DNA of 64,000 nucleotides. Source: Rhodobacteraceae bacterium HLUCCO18. Its GTDB lineage: Bacteria; Pseudomonadota; Alphaproteobacteria; Rhodobacterales; Rhodobacteraceae. The position numbers were made by a program, and so were the translations under genes. The notes below the pieces were generated by a model. The model searched no databases and was not told where the DNA came from. It was given only the letters and a program-made list of their open reading frames with translations. The stretch spans positions 1 to 64,000 of the forward strand of contig LJSY01000016.1 in assembly GCA_001314805.1 (NCBI GenBank). The letters run 5' to 3'. Below, one piece after another: positions 18,120 through 26,408 of this stretch. Numbering within the stretch: position 1 is the first letter of the stretch; each line of letters starts with the position of its first letter.

Positions 18120-18848
18120 TCATGCGGCAAAGAGCGTGCCGACGAAATAGGCCACACTCGCCGCCGTGCCGCCGATGGCCAGCGTCTCGGCCCCCGATCG
18201 CCACCACGGGCTGAGCGCCCAGATCGACTTCGCCGCGCCGATGCCGAAGAAGACCACCCCGGTCATGGCGGCGGCGATAGTGAAGGCGTTGGGCATGCCG
18301 AGGATGAAGGGCAGGAGCGGCACGAACCCCGCCGCCAGAAACGCCACGAAGGTGGCGATGGCGGATCGCATCGGGTTGGGCTCCACCGGCGAGAGACCGT
18401 ATTCATCGGTCAGCATCAGCCGGACCGCCGCGTCGCGGTCCGAGGCGATCTGGTCCGTCGCGCCTTCCAGCACGTCGCCCGACAGTCCCTTCCGGCGCAG
18501 GATCTCGCGGATCTCGCGCCGTTCGCCGTCGGGCGAGTCCTCCAGGTGTCGGCGCTCGACTCTTTCGAGACGCCGGACATCGTCGCGCTCGGCCTTGGTG
18601 CCGGAATAGTTGCCCGCCGCCATGGAAAACCCGTCGGCCAGCACGTTGGCGATGCCGAGTGCCACGATCACGAAGGGCGACAGCCCCGCGCCGGCGACGC
18701 CCGCGACGATGGCGAAGGTCGTCACCGCCCCGTCGATGGCCCCGTAGATGACGTCGCGCAAATGTCCCCGCCCGGTGGGGGCGGCGATGCGGGCTTCGAC
18801 TTCGCTCTGGCTATGCCCGTGTTCGGGCTTGGCTGTGCGGCTGTCCAT
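18120..18848 (-). CDS. VIT1/CCC1-family iron/manganese transporter
   Basis: A 242-residue membrane protein. DVIYGAIDGAVTTFAIVAGV forms the first helix signature of VIT/CCC1 transporters, and NVLADGFSMAAGNYSGTKAE the second, with Asp, Met and Glu residues that in this family bind metal. A charged cytosolic segment (about residues 85-145, many Glu/Arg) is the metal-binding domain, followed by three more helices. It likely moves Fe or Mn out of the cytoplasm. The start at 18848 lies about 35 bases downstream of an Fnr/Crp-like palindrome. Confidence 0.88.
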   Translation of the reverse strand: MDSRTAKPEHGHSQSEVEARIAAPTGRGHLRDVIYGAIDGAVTTFAIVAGVAGAGLSPFVIVALGIANVLADGFSMAAGNYSGTKAERDDVRRLERVERRHLEDSPDGERREIREILRRKGLSGDVLEGATDQIASDRDAAVRLMLTDEYGLSPVEPNPMRSAIATFVAFLAAGFVPLLPFILGMPNAFTIAAAMTGVVFFGIGAAKSIWALSPWWRSGAETLAIGGTAASVAYFVGTLFAA

Positions 18849-18883
18849 GGCGCCACTCTGCGCGGACCGCAGGACGCTGCGCC

Positions 18884-18897
18884 TTGCTCCAGATCAA
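18884..18897 (-). promoter_or_regulatory. Candidate Fnr/Crp-family site upstream of the VIT gene
   Basis: The minus strand reads TTGATCTGGAGCAA, one mismatch from the TTGAT-N4-ATCAA Fnr-type consensus. It overlaps the stop codon of the upstream DMT gene and lies 36 bases before the VIT start. No clear -10 was found at class II spacing. Confidence 0.3.
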
Positions 18898-19826
18898 GCC
18901 GTGGGCGGTGCGGCACGCGACACCGCCCGCTCGCGCGCGACGATGTAGAGCCCCGCCGCGATGGTCACCACGATGCCGAGCGCGGCAAGCCCGTCGGGCA
19001 GATCGCCGAAGATCATCAGACCGGCCAGCGTGGCGACGGGGATCTCCAGATACTGCATGGGCGCGAGCGTAGCCGATGGCGCGAAGCGCAGTGACCATGT
19101 CATGAAGAGATGCGCCGCCGATCCGGTCACGCCCAGCAGCACGAAAAGCGCAACATCCCAGCCCTGCGGCGTGATCCAGCCCACCAGCGGCAGGTCCTCC
19201 GCGACCGGCAGGAAGGCCAGCGGCAACAGGACTGGCAGCGCCAGGATCGCCGTTGCCCCCTGAAGCGCCACGGGGTCGGTGTCACGCGCGATCTTGCGCG
19301 TCACCAGCATGAAGAAGGCGAAGACCACCGCGACCGCCAGCGGCAGAAGCGCGGGCCAGCCGACCTCGGCGAAGCTGGGCTGCACCACCATCAGCGTGCC
19401 GGCGAAGCCGACCGCGCAGGCGCCGAGGCGGCGCGGCCCGACCTCCTCGCCAAGGTAGAACCAGCCAAGAAGCAGCATGATGAACGGCATCACGAAGGCG
19501 ATGGCCACGGCGTCGGCCAAGGGCAGGAATCGCAGCGAGGCGAACATCAGTGCGATGCCCGTCATCTGCAGCATCGCCCGCACGGCGGTCAGGCGAAGGA
19601 TCCGCGCGTTGGGAAAGAACGCCGCCCCCGTCCAGAGTGCGAGCGGGACCAGCAGGATCGCCTGTGCCGCGAAGCGGACGAGGATCAGCTGCATCAGCGG
19701 AAAGTCGGAGCCGAGGATCTTGGCCAGCGCATCCGCGAAGGGGACGATGACGCAAAAGCCGAGCATCAGGCCGATGCCGAGAAGGGGGCGGTCGGGCGGG
19801 TAGGTGGGGATGGCGGCCTGCGGCAT
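18894..19826 (-). CDS. DMT/EamA-family permease
   Basis: A 310-residue inner-membrane protein with about ten hydrophobic helices arranged as two EamA repeats. The first repeat contains LILVRFAAQAILLVPLALW and the second ends in YLEIPVATLAGLMIFGDLPD. Such drug/metabolite transporters usually export amino acids or other small molecules; no substrate is predicted. The ATG at 19826 (MPQAAIPTYPP) is chosen because it directly precedes the first helix; its ribosome site is weak. A longer upstream frame is basic, low-complexity and unlikely to be coding. Confidence 0.85.
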   Translation of the reverse strand: MPQAAIPTYPPDRPLLGIGLMLGFCVIVPFADALAKILGSDFPLMQLILVRFAAQAILLVPLALWTGAAFFPNARILRLTAVRAMLQMTGIALMFASLRFLPLADAVAIAFVMPFIMLLLGWFYLGEEVGPRRLGACAVGFAGTLMVVQPSFAEVGWPALLPLAVAVVFAFFMLVTRKIARDTDPVALQGATAILALPVLLPLAFLPVAEDLPLVGWITPQGWDVALFVLLGVTGSAAHLFMTWSLRFAPSATLAPMQYLEIPVATLAGLMIFGDLPDGLAALGIVVTIAAGLYIVARERAVSRAAPPTA

Positions 19827-19908
19827 GCACCGGGGTCTGGCACGGATCGCGCGCGATGTCAGCGGGCGTTTTTCCGGGACGTCGCCCGTTTGGACCCTCC
19901 GCGCGCCG

Positions 19909-20646
19909 TCAGCCGGCCTCGACCGAGAGGCGCGCGATCTCCGCCTCCACATCTGCAAGCAGCGCATCGAGCTCGGGATCGGGGATCGCCATGTCATGCA
20001 GGTGATCCACGATGCCGCGCACGTAGTCGTAGCTCGAGCCCAGAAACCCCGTGCCGGTCGCGGCGTAGCGGATCTGCGTCTCGCGCGGCAGGTCGGGGTT
20101 GATCAGGCCCGAGTCGAGGTCGGCCAGGAAGCTGAGCGCTCGCGCCCTGGTGCCTTCCATCACTACGGGGATGAAGGCGGCGTCATAGCCAGGACCCATC
20201 AACTCGCGGCGAAACAGGATCTCGGTCTCATGCTCCACCGCCTCGGCCGCGATCCGGTAACACAGCCCGTGACAGCCCGCGCCCGCGTCGAGCGCGGCCA
20301 TCAGCCCCGGCGCCTCGACCGTGCCGCGCCCGCCATAGGTGTCCTCGAGGATGAACCTGCGCGCGTGATGCGGCGCGTAGGCCCGCCGCACCTCGGTGAA
20401 GATCAGCGCCGGGTCCCAAATGAGTGACCCATAGGCGAAGACCCAGAGATCGCCCTCGTGTTCCCGGAGGGCCGCGCGGCGCAGGCCCTCCCGCGTGGCC
20501 TCGTCATGCACGGGAAACGGGGGCGAGCCGTTTTCCTTCAGCATCGCGACAAGGGCCTCGACGCTGAAATCGCGGAAAAACGACGCTGCCGCCGGTTTGA
20601 TCTTGTCGCGCAGCGCGGGGTGATGGCGGAACGGATCAGGCGTCAT
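19909..20646 (-). CDS. chaC: Gamma-glutamylcyclotransferase, ChaC family
   Basis: A 245-residue protein. WVFAYGSLIWDPAL holds the YGSL substrate loop of gamma-glutamylcyclotransferases, and the Glu in RRELMGPGY is the likely catalytic acid/base. ChaC enzymes cleave glutathione to 5-oxoproline and Cys-Gly. An N-terminal helix of about 60 residues precedes the domain. The start at 20646 overlaps by eleven bases the end of the next upstream gene, so it is probably the last gene of the ycjX-ycjF operon. Confidence 0.88.
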   Translation of the reverse strand: MTPDPFRHHPALRDKIKPAAASFFRDFSVEALVAMLKENGSPPFPVHDEATREGLRRAALREHEGDLWVFAYGSLIWDPALIFTEVRRAYAPHHARRFILEDTYGGRGTVEAPGLMAALDAGAGCHGLCYRIAAEAVEHETEILFRRELMGPGYDAAFIPVVMEGTRARALSFLADLDSGLINPDLPRETQIRYAATGTGFLGSSYDYVRGIVDHLHDMAIPDPELDALLADVEAEIARLSVEAG

Positions 20647-21676
20647 CGGGTGTCTCGCCGCTCCGGTCGCTCCGACCGCGCCGGCCCGTGGAAAACAACC
20701 CGGTCAGCGCGCGTCGGACGATGCCGGTGACGGACGGCCGCCGGTGCGCGCCGAAGGGCAGGGGGCGGCAGACCTCCATCGCGGCGACGCCGACGCGGGC
20801 GGTGAGCGCGCCGTTGACCACGCCCTCACCGAAGCGGCGGGACACCCGGCTCAGGACCGATCCGCCCGCGACCGACCCGATCAGGTCGTCGCCCACCGCC
20901 ACCGCCCCCGTGGCCACCAGATGCGTCAGCACCGCGCGGGTCAGCCGCCATGCGCCGAGCGTTCCGGCCCGCCCGCCATAGATCTCGGCGATGCGCCGGA
21001 TCATCCGCAGGTTTGCGGTCAGCGCGGCGATCACGTCGGCGAAGGCCAGCGGCACCAGCGCGGTGACGGTCGCCACCTGCCGGGCCGCGACCTCGATCTC
21101 GCGCGTGGCCTCGGCGTCGAGCGGCGCCATCAGCCGTGCCTCGGTGAGCGCGAAGAGACTTTCGGCGTCGAAGATCTCGTCGCGCCGCCGCGTGATCTCC
21201 TCGCGGGCAAGGCGCAGGTTGGCGCGGCCCCGGTAGAGCGTGTCGAGCCGCCCGAGCACGCCGCGCGCGGCCTTCACGTCATCGGCAGCAAGCGCCGCTG
21301 CGGCCTCGCGGTGGAGCGCGTCGAGCCGCCCCAGCCGCGAAAACGCCGCCAGCTCGCGGAGCGCGATCAGGAGGAGCGTCACGACGACGAGCGCGATAAG
21401 CCCCGTCGCGATCCCGCCCAGCACCGGGTTGGCGGTCAGAAGCCCCGTCGCGAAGTCCCAGGCGGCAATCGAAAGCACGAAGCCCAGAAGCGCCACGACC
21501 CCGCCCCAGAACCAGCGCGTTAGCCAGCTGCCCCGCCGCTTGCGACCGAGCGTGGACAGCACCTGCATGGCGCGTCCCTCGGGCGGCGATGCGGCTTCGT
21601 CGATCGGCGGGGCGGCGGCCGGCGATGGCGCATCCTCGTCGATCTCGATCAGGACGGGTCCCCTGTGATCGCTCAT
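20636..21676 (-). CDS. ycjF: YcjF-like membrane protein (TIGR01620/DUF697)
   Basis: A 346-residue protein. After an acidic, Pro/Ala-rich N-terminus (1-60) come two membrane helices (WFWGGVVALLGFVLSIAAW and NPVLGGIATGLIALVVVTLL). A long alpha-helical region and a DUF697-like C-domain (about 230-320) follow. YcjF homologues pair with YcjX; in enterobacteria the pair sits beside the phage-shock operon. The ATG at 21676 has AAGGG upstream. It follows ycjX by 40 bases. Confidence 0.85.
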   Translation of the reverse strand: MSDHRGPVLIEIDEDAPSPAAAPPIDEAASPPEGRAMQVLSTLGRKRRGSWLTRWFWGGVVALLGFVLSIAAWDFATGLLTANPVLGGIATGLIALVVVTLLLIALRELAAFSRLGRLDALHREAAAALAADDVKAARGVLGRLDTLYRGRANLRLAREEITRRRDEIFDAESLFALTEARLMAPLDAEATREIEVAARQVATVTALVPLAFADVIAALTANLRMIRRIAEIYGGRAGTLGAWRLTRAVLTHLVATGAVAVGDDLIGSVAGGSVLSRVSRRFGEGVVNGALTARVGVAAMEVCRPLPFGAHRRPSVTGIVRRALTGLFSTGRRGRSDRSGETPDDA

Positions 21677-21716
21677 GTCCGGTCCCTTCGCGGCATGCTT
21701 GATCCGACGCACCGTC

Positions 21717-23132
21717 TCACAACCGGTCTCCGATCAGGAACTCCGCCGCCCGGTCCAGCCGGATATGGGGCGGCCCCTCGCCGGAGCGCAGCGAAAGCGC
21801 CGAGGGTGCGAAACGCATCACCCCGTAATCCCCCGATAGCCAGCGTTCGGCCCCCTCGCGCGCCGGTGCGAGCAGGGCGGCGGGGTCGGCAGGCAGGTCG
21901 CCGGGATGCAGCGCGGCCTGGCGCCCGTCCTTCAGCAGGCGGCCCCGCACGAGACCCAGCTCGGCGCCGTTCACCTGCCGGACCTCCTCGGTGGTGGCCC
22001 TCAGGCTCGCGATGGCCATGGCGCGGGTCTGTGCGCCCGAGAATTCCGCGCGGCGGCGGGCCTCCGCGACCAGCGCCTCGATCACCGCCTGCAGGCGCGG
22101 GTGCTGGTCGTGATGCAGATGATCGGCCTTGGTCGCGGCAAAGAGGATGCGGTCGACGCGGCGGCCGAGGATGCTGCTGAGAAAGGCGTTTCGCCCGGGC
22201 CGGAACGCGCCCAGGATGGCCGCCATCGCCTGGCGCAGATCCTCCAGCGCCTGCGGCCCCGCATGGATCGCGCCCAGCGCATCGACCAGAACGATCTGCC
22301 GGTCGATGCGCGCGAAATGGGCGCGGAAGAAGGGTTTGACCACCTCCCGCTTGTAGGCCTCGTAGCGGCGCGCGAATTCATGGGCGAGTGAGCCGCGCGG
22401 CGCTCCGCCCGGCGGCAGGGGCGCGAAGGTGATCGCGGGGCTGCCTTCCAGATCGCCGGGCAGGAGGAAGCGGCCGGGCGTGCAGTCGCTGAACCCCCGT
22501 TCACGCGCCGCCGCGAGGTAGTCGGTCCAGCCGCGCGCCAGCGCGCCCGCGACCGGCTCCGACAGTTTCGCCGCCGGGTCGATTTTGGACAGCGCCGCGA
22601 AGAAGGGAGCCGCGATCCCCTCGCGTCGTGTCTCGGCCCGCGCGAGCGCGTCGCGCGACCAGGCCGCGTAGTCGAGATCGAGGAGCGCCAGATCCAGAAG
22701 CCACTCGCCGGGGTAATCGACGATGTCGAGATGGATCGTGCGCGGGCCCGAGACCGCGCCGAGAAGCCCCGAGGGTCGGACGCGCAGCGACAGCCGCAAC
22801 TCGGAGACGGCGCGCGTGCTGTCAGGCCAGTGCGGCGCGGCCCCGGTCATGGCGGCGAGGTGATCCTCGAAGGCGAAGCGGGGCACCGTGTCGTCGGGCT
22901 GCGGCTGCAGGAAGGCCGCCTCGATCCGGCCCGAGCGCGCGGCCTCGAGCCCCGGCATGCGGCCACGGTCGAGCAGGTTGGCCACGAGCGAGGTGATGAA
23001 CACCGTCTTGCCCGACCGGGCGAGACCCGTGACGCCGAGCCGGATGACCGGTTCGAAGAAGGTCTCGCTGATCCCCGAGGCGATCCCCTCCACGCCGCGT
23101 CCCAGCGCGTCCGCTATCGTTCCGATCACCAA
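21717..23132 (-). CDS. ycjX: YcjX-family P-loop NTPase
   Basis: A 471-residue DUF463 protein. The Walker A motif is GLARSGKT at 36-43. HLDIVDYPGEWLLDL is the Walker B-like D-x-x-G segment, and FAATKADHLH resembles the NKxD guanine-specificity motif. The family is a dynamin/Ras-like GTPase relative of unclear function linked to envelope stress. The start is TTG at 23132 (GTG at 23129 is also possible) with GAGGA about ten bases upstream. It is the first gene of the ycjX-ycjF-chaC run. Confidence 0.9.
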   Translation of the reverse strand: MVIGTIADALGRGVEGIASGISETFFEPVIRLGVTGLARSGKTVFITSLVANLLDRGRMPGLEAARSGRIEAAFLQPQPDDTVPRFAFEDHLAAMTGAAPHWPDSTRAVSELRLSLRVRPSGLLGAVSGPRTIHLDIVDYPGEWLLDLALLDLDYAAWSRDALARAETRREGIAAPFFAALSKIDPAAKLSEPVAGALARGWTDYLAAARERGFSDCTPGRFLLPGDLEGSPAITFAPLPPGGAPRGSLAHEFARRYEAYKREVVKPFFRAHFARIDRQIVLVDALGAIHAGPQALEDLRQAMAAILGAFRPGRNAFLSSILGRRVDRILFAATKADHLHHDQHPRLQAVIEALVAEARRRAEFSGAQTRAMAIASLRATTEEVRQVNGAELGLVRGRLLKDGRQAALHPGDLPADPAALLAPAREGAERWLSGDYGVMRFAPSALSLRSGEGPPHIRLDRAAEFLIGDRL

Positions 23133-23366
23133 GGTGGGCTGTCCTCATGGCTGTGCCGAAACCCGAGGATAGGCATTGCGGGGCGGGGTTAACAGCCCCC
23201 GGAGGATTGCGCCGGCCCTGCCGTCGCCCGGGCAAGCGCCGCCTGCGGGACCTGAAGGCCCCTTGTCGGCGCTGATGCGCTCCGCGCGGGAGTTTTTCGC
23301 CAGGATGAAGGAGGGAGGCCGCACGCCCGGATTGCTCCCGTCCGGGGGATCGGGTAGCCGGACGCC

Positions 23367-24152
23367 ATGCCGCGCTATGCCCTGATGCTTGAATATGACG
23401 GGTCGCCCTTCGCCGGGTGGCAGCGTCAGGCCGACCAGCCGTCGGTTCAGGGCGCGCTGGAAGCCGCGCTCGCGAGGCTGGAGCGTGATGTGCCGTCGGT
23501 CGCGGCGGCGGGCCGGACCGATGCGGGCGTCCATGCCACGGGACAGGTGGCGCAGGCCGATCTCGCGCGGGGCTGGGACCCGTTCCGGCTGGCCGAGGCG
23601 CTGAACTGGCATCTGAAGCCCGCGCCCGTGGCGGTCGTGGCCTGCGCCGAGGTGGCGGAGGACTGGCACGCGCGCTTTTCCGCGATCGAGCGGCGTTACA
23701 GCTATCGCGTGATCTGCCGCCGCGCGCCGCTGGTCGAGGGGGCGGGCCGGGCCTGGCATCTGCGCCATCCCGTCGAGGTGGCACCGATGCGGGAGGGGGC
23801 CGGGCATCTCGTCGGCAAGCACGATTTCACGAGCTTCCGCGCCTCGATCTGCCAGGCGAAGAGCCCGGTGAAGACGCTCGACAGGATCGAGATCGAGGAG
23901 GTCGCCTTTGTCCATGGGCGGGAGGTGCGGTTCCACCTCGCGGCGCGGTCGTTCCTGCACAACCAGGTCCGTTCCATCGTTGGCACGCTCGAGCGGGTCG
24001 GCGCCGGGGCATGGGCACCCGGCCGCGTGTCCGAAGCGCTCGCGGCCCGCGACCGCGCGGCCTGCGGGCCGGTGGCGCCGCCCGACGGGCTCTGCCTGAC
24101 CGGTGTGGGTTATCCGGAGGATCCGTTTGCGGACGGGTGGCGCGAGGAATGA
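23367..24152 (+). CDS. truA: tRNA pseudouridine(38-40) synthase
   Basis: A 261-residue enzyme that isomerises uridines 38-40 in the tRNA anticodon arm. The catalytic Asp is residue 52 in [15 protein letters not shown]. The N-terminal [12 protein letters not shown] and the later [13 protein letters not shown] are hallmarks of TruA. The length is typical. The stop overlaps the selD start by four bases (ATGA), so these two tRNA-related genes are translationally coupled. Confidence 0.96.
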   Translation: MPRYALMLEYDGSPFAGWQRQADQPSVQGALEAALARLERDVPSVAAAGRTDAGVHATGQVAQADLARGWDPFRLAEALNWHLKPAPVAVVACAEVAEDWHARFSAIERRYSYRVICRRAPLVEGAGRAWHLRHPVEVAPMREGAGHLVGKHDFTSFRASICQAKSPVKTLDRIEIEEVAFVHGREVRFHLAARSFLHNQVRSIVGTLERVGAGAWAPGRVSEALAARDRAACGPVAPPDGLCLTGVGYPEDPFADGWREE

Positions 24153-26320
24153 TGGAAAGCGTGCCAATCGTGAAGGAGTTGTTGCTCGTGGGCGGCGGGC
24201 ATTCCCATGCGCTGGTGCTCAGGCGCTGGGGCATGCGGCCCGTTCCGGGCGTGCGGCTGACGCTGGTCAATCCCGATGCCGTGGCGCCCTATTCCGGCAT
24301 GCTGCCCGGCCACCTGGCCGGCCACTACACGCGCGCGGCGCTCGATATCGACCTCGTGCGGCTGGCGCGGTTCGCGGGCGCGCGGTTCATTCCCGGGCGC
24401 GTGGTGGCGCTCGATCCCGCGGCAAGGGTCGCACGGCTGGGGTCGGGGCGGCAGTTGCGTTACGATATCGCTTCGCTCGACATCGGCATCACCGCCGACA
24501 TGACGGCGCTCAGGGGCTTTGCCGAGCACGGCATCCCGGCCAAGCCGCTCGACCGTTTCGCCGCACGCTGGGCCGAGATGGCGGCGGGATCCGGCCCGGT
24601 GCGGATCTCCGTCATCGGCGGCGGCGTGGCGGGGGCCGAGATCGCCATGGCCTGCGCCCATCGTTTGAGTGTCGAGGGCCGGGACCGCGCGATCACCCTG
24701 ATCGATCGCGGCCGGGTGCTGGCCTCTGTCGCGCGGGCGGCGCGGGGGCATCTGCTGCGGGCGCTCTCGGGCTGGGGTGTCGAGATCGTCGAGAACGACC
24801 CCCCGGTGGAAGTGCTGGCCGATGCCGTGCTGCTGGAAAGCGGGCGGCGCATCGCTGCAGATATCACCATTGGCGCGGCGGGGGCGACGCCGCAGCGCTG
24901 GCTGGGGGAGACCGGGCTCGACACTCACGAGGGGTTTGTCGTGGTGGACCAGCACCTCCGGTCGACCTCCCATCCGACGCTCTACGCCGCGGGCGACTGC
25001 GCGCATTTCGCGCCCGACCCGCGTCCCAAGGCCGGGGTCTATGCCGTTCGCGCCGCGCCGGTCCTTGCACATAACCTCGCCGCCGATCTGACCGGCCGGC
25101 AGCGCCGTGCGTTCCGGCCGCAACGGGATTTCCTCAAGCTGATCTCGATGGGTGGAAAGACCGCGGTCGCGGAGAAGGCGGGCTTCGCGCTGGCCGGGCC
25201 GTGGCTCTGGCGCTGGAAGGACCGGATCGACGCGCGCTTCATGGAGACGCTTCGCGACCTGCCCGCGATGCCGCCGCCATCCGTGCCCGCCAATGCCGCA
25301 ACGGGGGTGGCCCGGGCCATGGCGGGGCCCGCGCCCTGCGGCGGATGCGGGGCCAAGCTGGGCGCGGGCGCGCTGTCGGAGGTGATCGCGGGGCTGGCGG
25401 GTGCGGCGCGCGCGGATACCGAGCGGTTGCCGGGCGATGACGCCGCGATCATCCGGGTGGGCGAAGCGCGGCAGGTGATCTCGACCGATCATCTCAGGGC
25501 CTTCGCGCTCGACCCCGCGCTGGTGGCACGGGTCGCGGCCATCCACGCGCTGGGCGATGTCTGGGCCATGGGAGCGGCGCCGCAATCGGCGGTGGCGAAT
25601 GTCATCCTGCCTCGGATGGAGCCACGGCTTCAGGGCGCATGGCTCGACGAGGTGATGGGCGCGGCGCATGAGGTCTTCGCAGCAGTGGGCGCCTCGGTTC
25701 TCGGTGGGCATTCGTCGACGGGGACGGAGCTGACGGTGGGGTTCACGGTCACGGGCCTGTTGGAGCGCGAGCCGGTGACGCTCTCCGGCGGCAGGGCAGG
25801 CGACGTCCTGATCCTGACCAAGCCCATCGGGTCGGGCGTGATCCTTGCAGGCGAGATGCAGGGGCGGGCCGAGGGCGCGGACGTTCTGGCCTGCTGGGAG
25901 GCCATGTCGACGCCGCAGGGCGACGCCGCAGCGATCCTCGCGCCGCTGGCCCATGCGATGACGGATGTGACGGGCTTCGGCCTCGCCGGGCACCTTTGGA
26001 ACATCTGTGCCGCTTCGGGAACCGGAGCGGAGGTCGCGCTCGATGCCGTGCCACTCCTGCGGGGGGCGGAGGCGCTGGCCGAACGAGGCGTCCGCTCGAC
26101 ACTGGAGTCCCAGAACCGCGCCGCGCTGGAGCCGGTGATGGCGGCGCCCGAGGGCCCGCGCGCCGACCTCCTGTTCGATCCGCAGACGGCCGGGGGGCTG
26201 CTAGCGGCGGTGGACGCGGGCGAGGCGGACGCACTTCTGGCGCAGTTGGCGGAGGCGGGTATCCCGGCCGCGCGGATCGGGCATCTGACGGACCGCGCGG
26301 GCCACATCGAGCTTGTCTGA
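24149..26320 (+). CDS. selD: Selenide, water dikinase fused to an N-terminal FAD/NAD(P) oxidoreductase domain
   Basis: A 723-residue fusion. Residues 1-370 are an NDH-2-like pyridine-nucleotide oxidoreductase: [10 protein letters not shown] binds [15 protein letters not shown] binds NAD(P), and YAAGDCAHF is the second FAD contact. From about 390 comes SelD, which makes selenophosphate from selenide and ATP. Its catalytic Cys and Lys are in CGGCGAK (Cys397/Cys400, Lys403). [12 protein letters not shown] and [11 protein letters not shown] complete the AIRS-like fold. The active-site residue is Cys, not selenocysteine. The oxidoreductase half may supply reduced selenium, which is inference. The start is ATG at 24149 or 24152. 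Confidence 0.94.
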   Translation: MMESVPIVKELLLVGGGHSHALVLRRWGMRPVPGVRLTLVNPDAVAPYSGMLPGHLAGHYTRAALDIDLVRLARFAGARFIPGRVVALDPAARVARLGSGRQLRYDIASLDIGITADMTALRGFAEHGIPAKPLDRFAARWAEMAAGSGPVRISVIGGGVAGAEIAMACAHRLSVEGRDRAITLIDRGRVLASVARAARGHLLRALSGWGVEIVENDPPVEVLADAVLLESGRRIAADITIGAAGATPQRWLGETGLDTHEGFVVVDQHLRSTSHPTLYAAGDCAHFAPDPRPKAGVYAVRAAPVLAHNLAADLTGRQRRAFRPQRDFLKLISMGGKTAVAEKAGFALAGPWLWRWKDRIDARFMETLRDLPAMPPPSVPANAATGVARAMAGPAPCGGCGAKLGAGALSEVIAGLAGAARADTERLPGDDAAIIRVGEARQVISTDHLRAFALDPALVARVAAIHALGDVWAMGAAPQSAVANVILPRMEPRLQGAWLDEVMGAAHEVFAAVGASVLGGHSSTGTELTVGFTVTGLLEREPVTLSGGRAGDVLILTKPIGSGVILAGEMQGRAEGADVLACWEAMSTPQGDAAAILAPLAHAMTDVTGFGLAGHLWNICAASGTGAEVALDAVPLLRGAEALAERGVRSTLESQNRAALEPVMAAPEGPRADLLFDPQTAGGLLAAVDAGEADALLAQLAEAGIPAARIGHLTDRAGHIELV

Positions 26321-26408
26321 CCGCAATGCCGGCCCCTGCACTGGACAACCAATGCGTCGCGCCTAAGGTCGGCAGGAACCCGATCGCGCAGCCACGGAGG
26401 TAAGACCC

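Noticed and set aside
23280-23315. Possible dispersed repeat GGGAGTTTTTCGCCAGGATG before truA
   Set aside because: It resembles intergenic words I recall from related genomes, but there is only one copy here and I cannot verify it.
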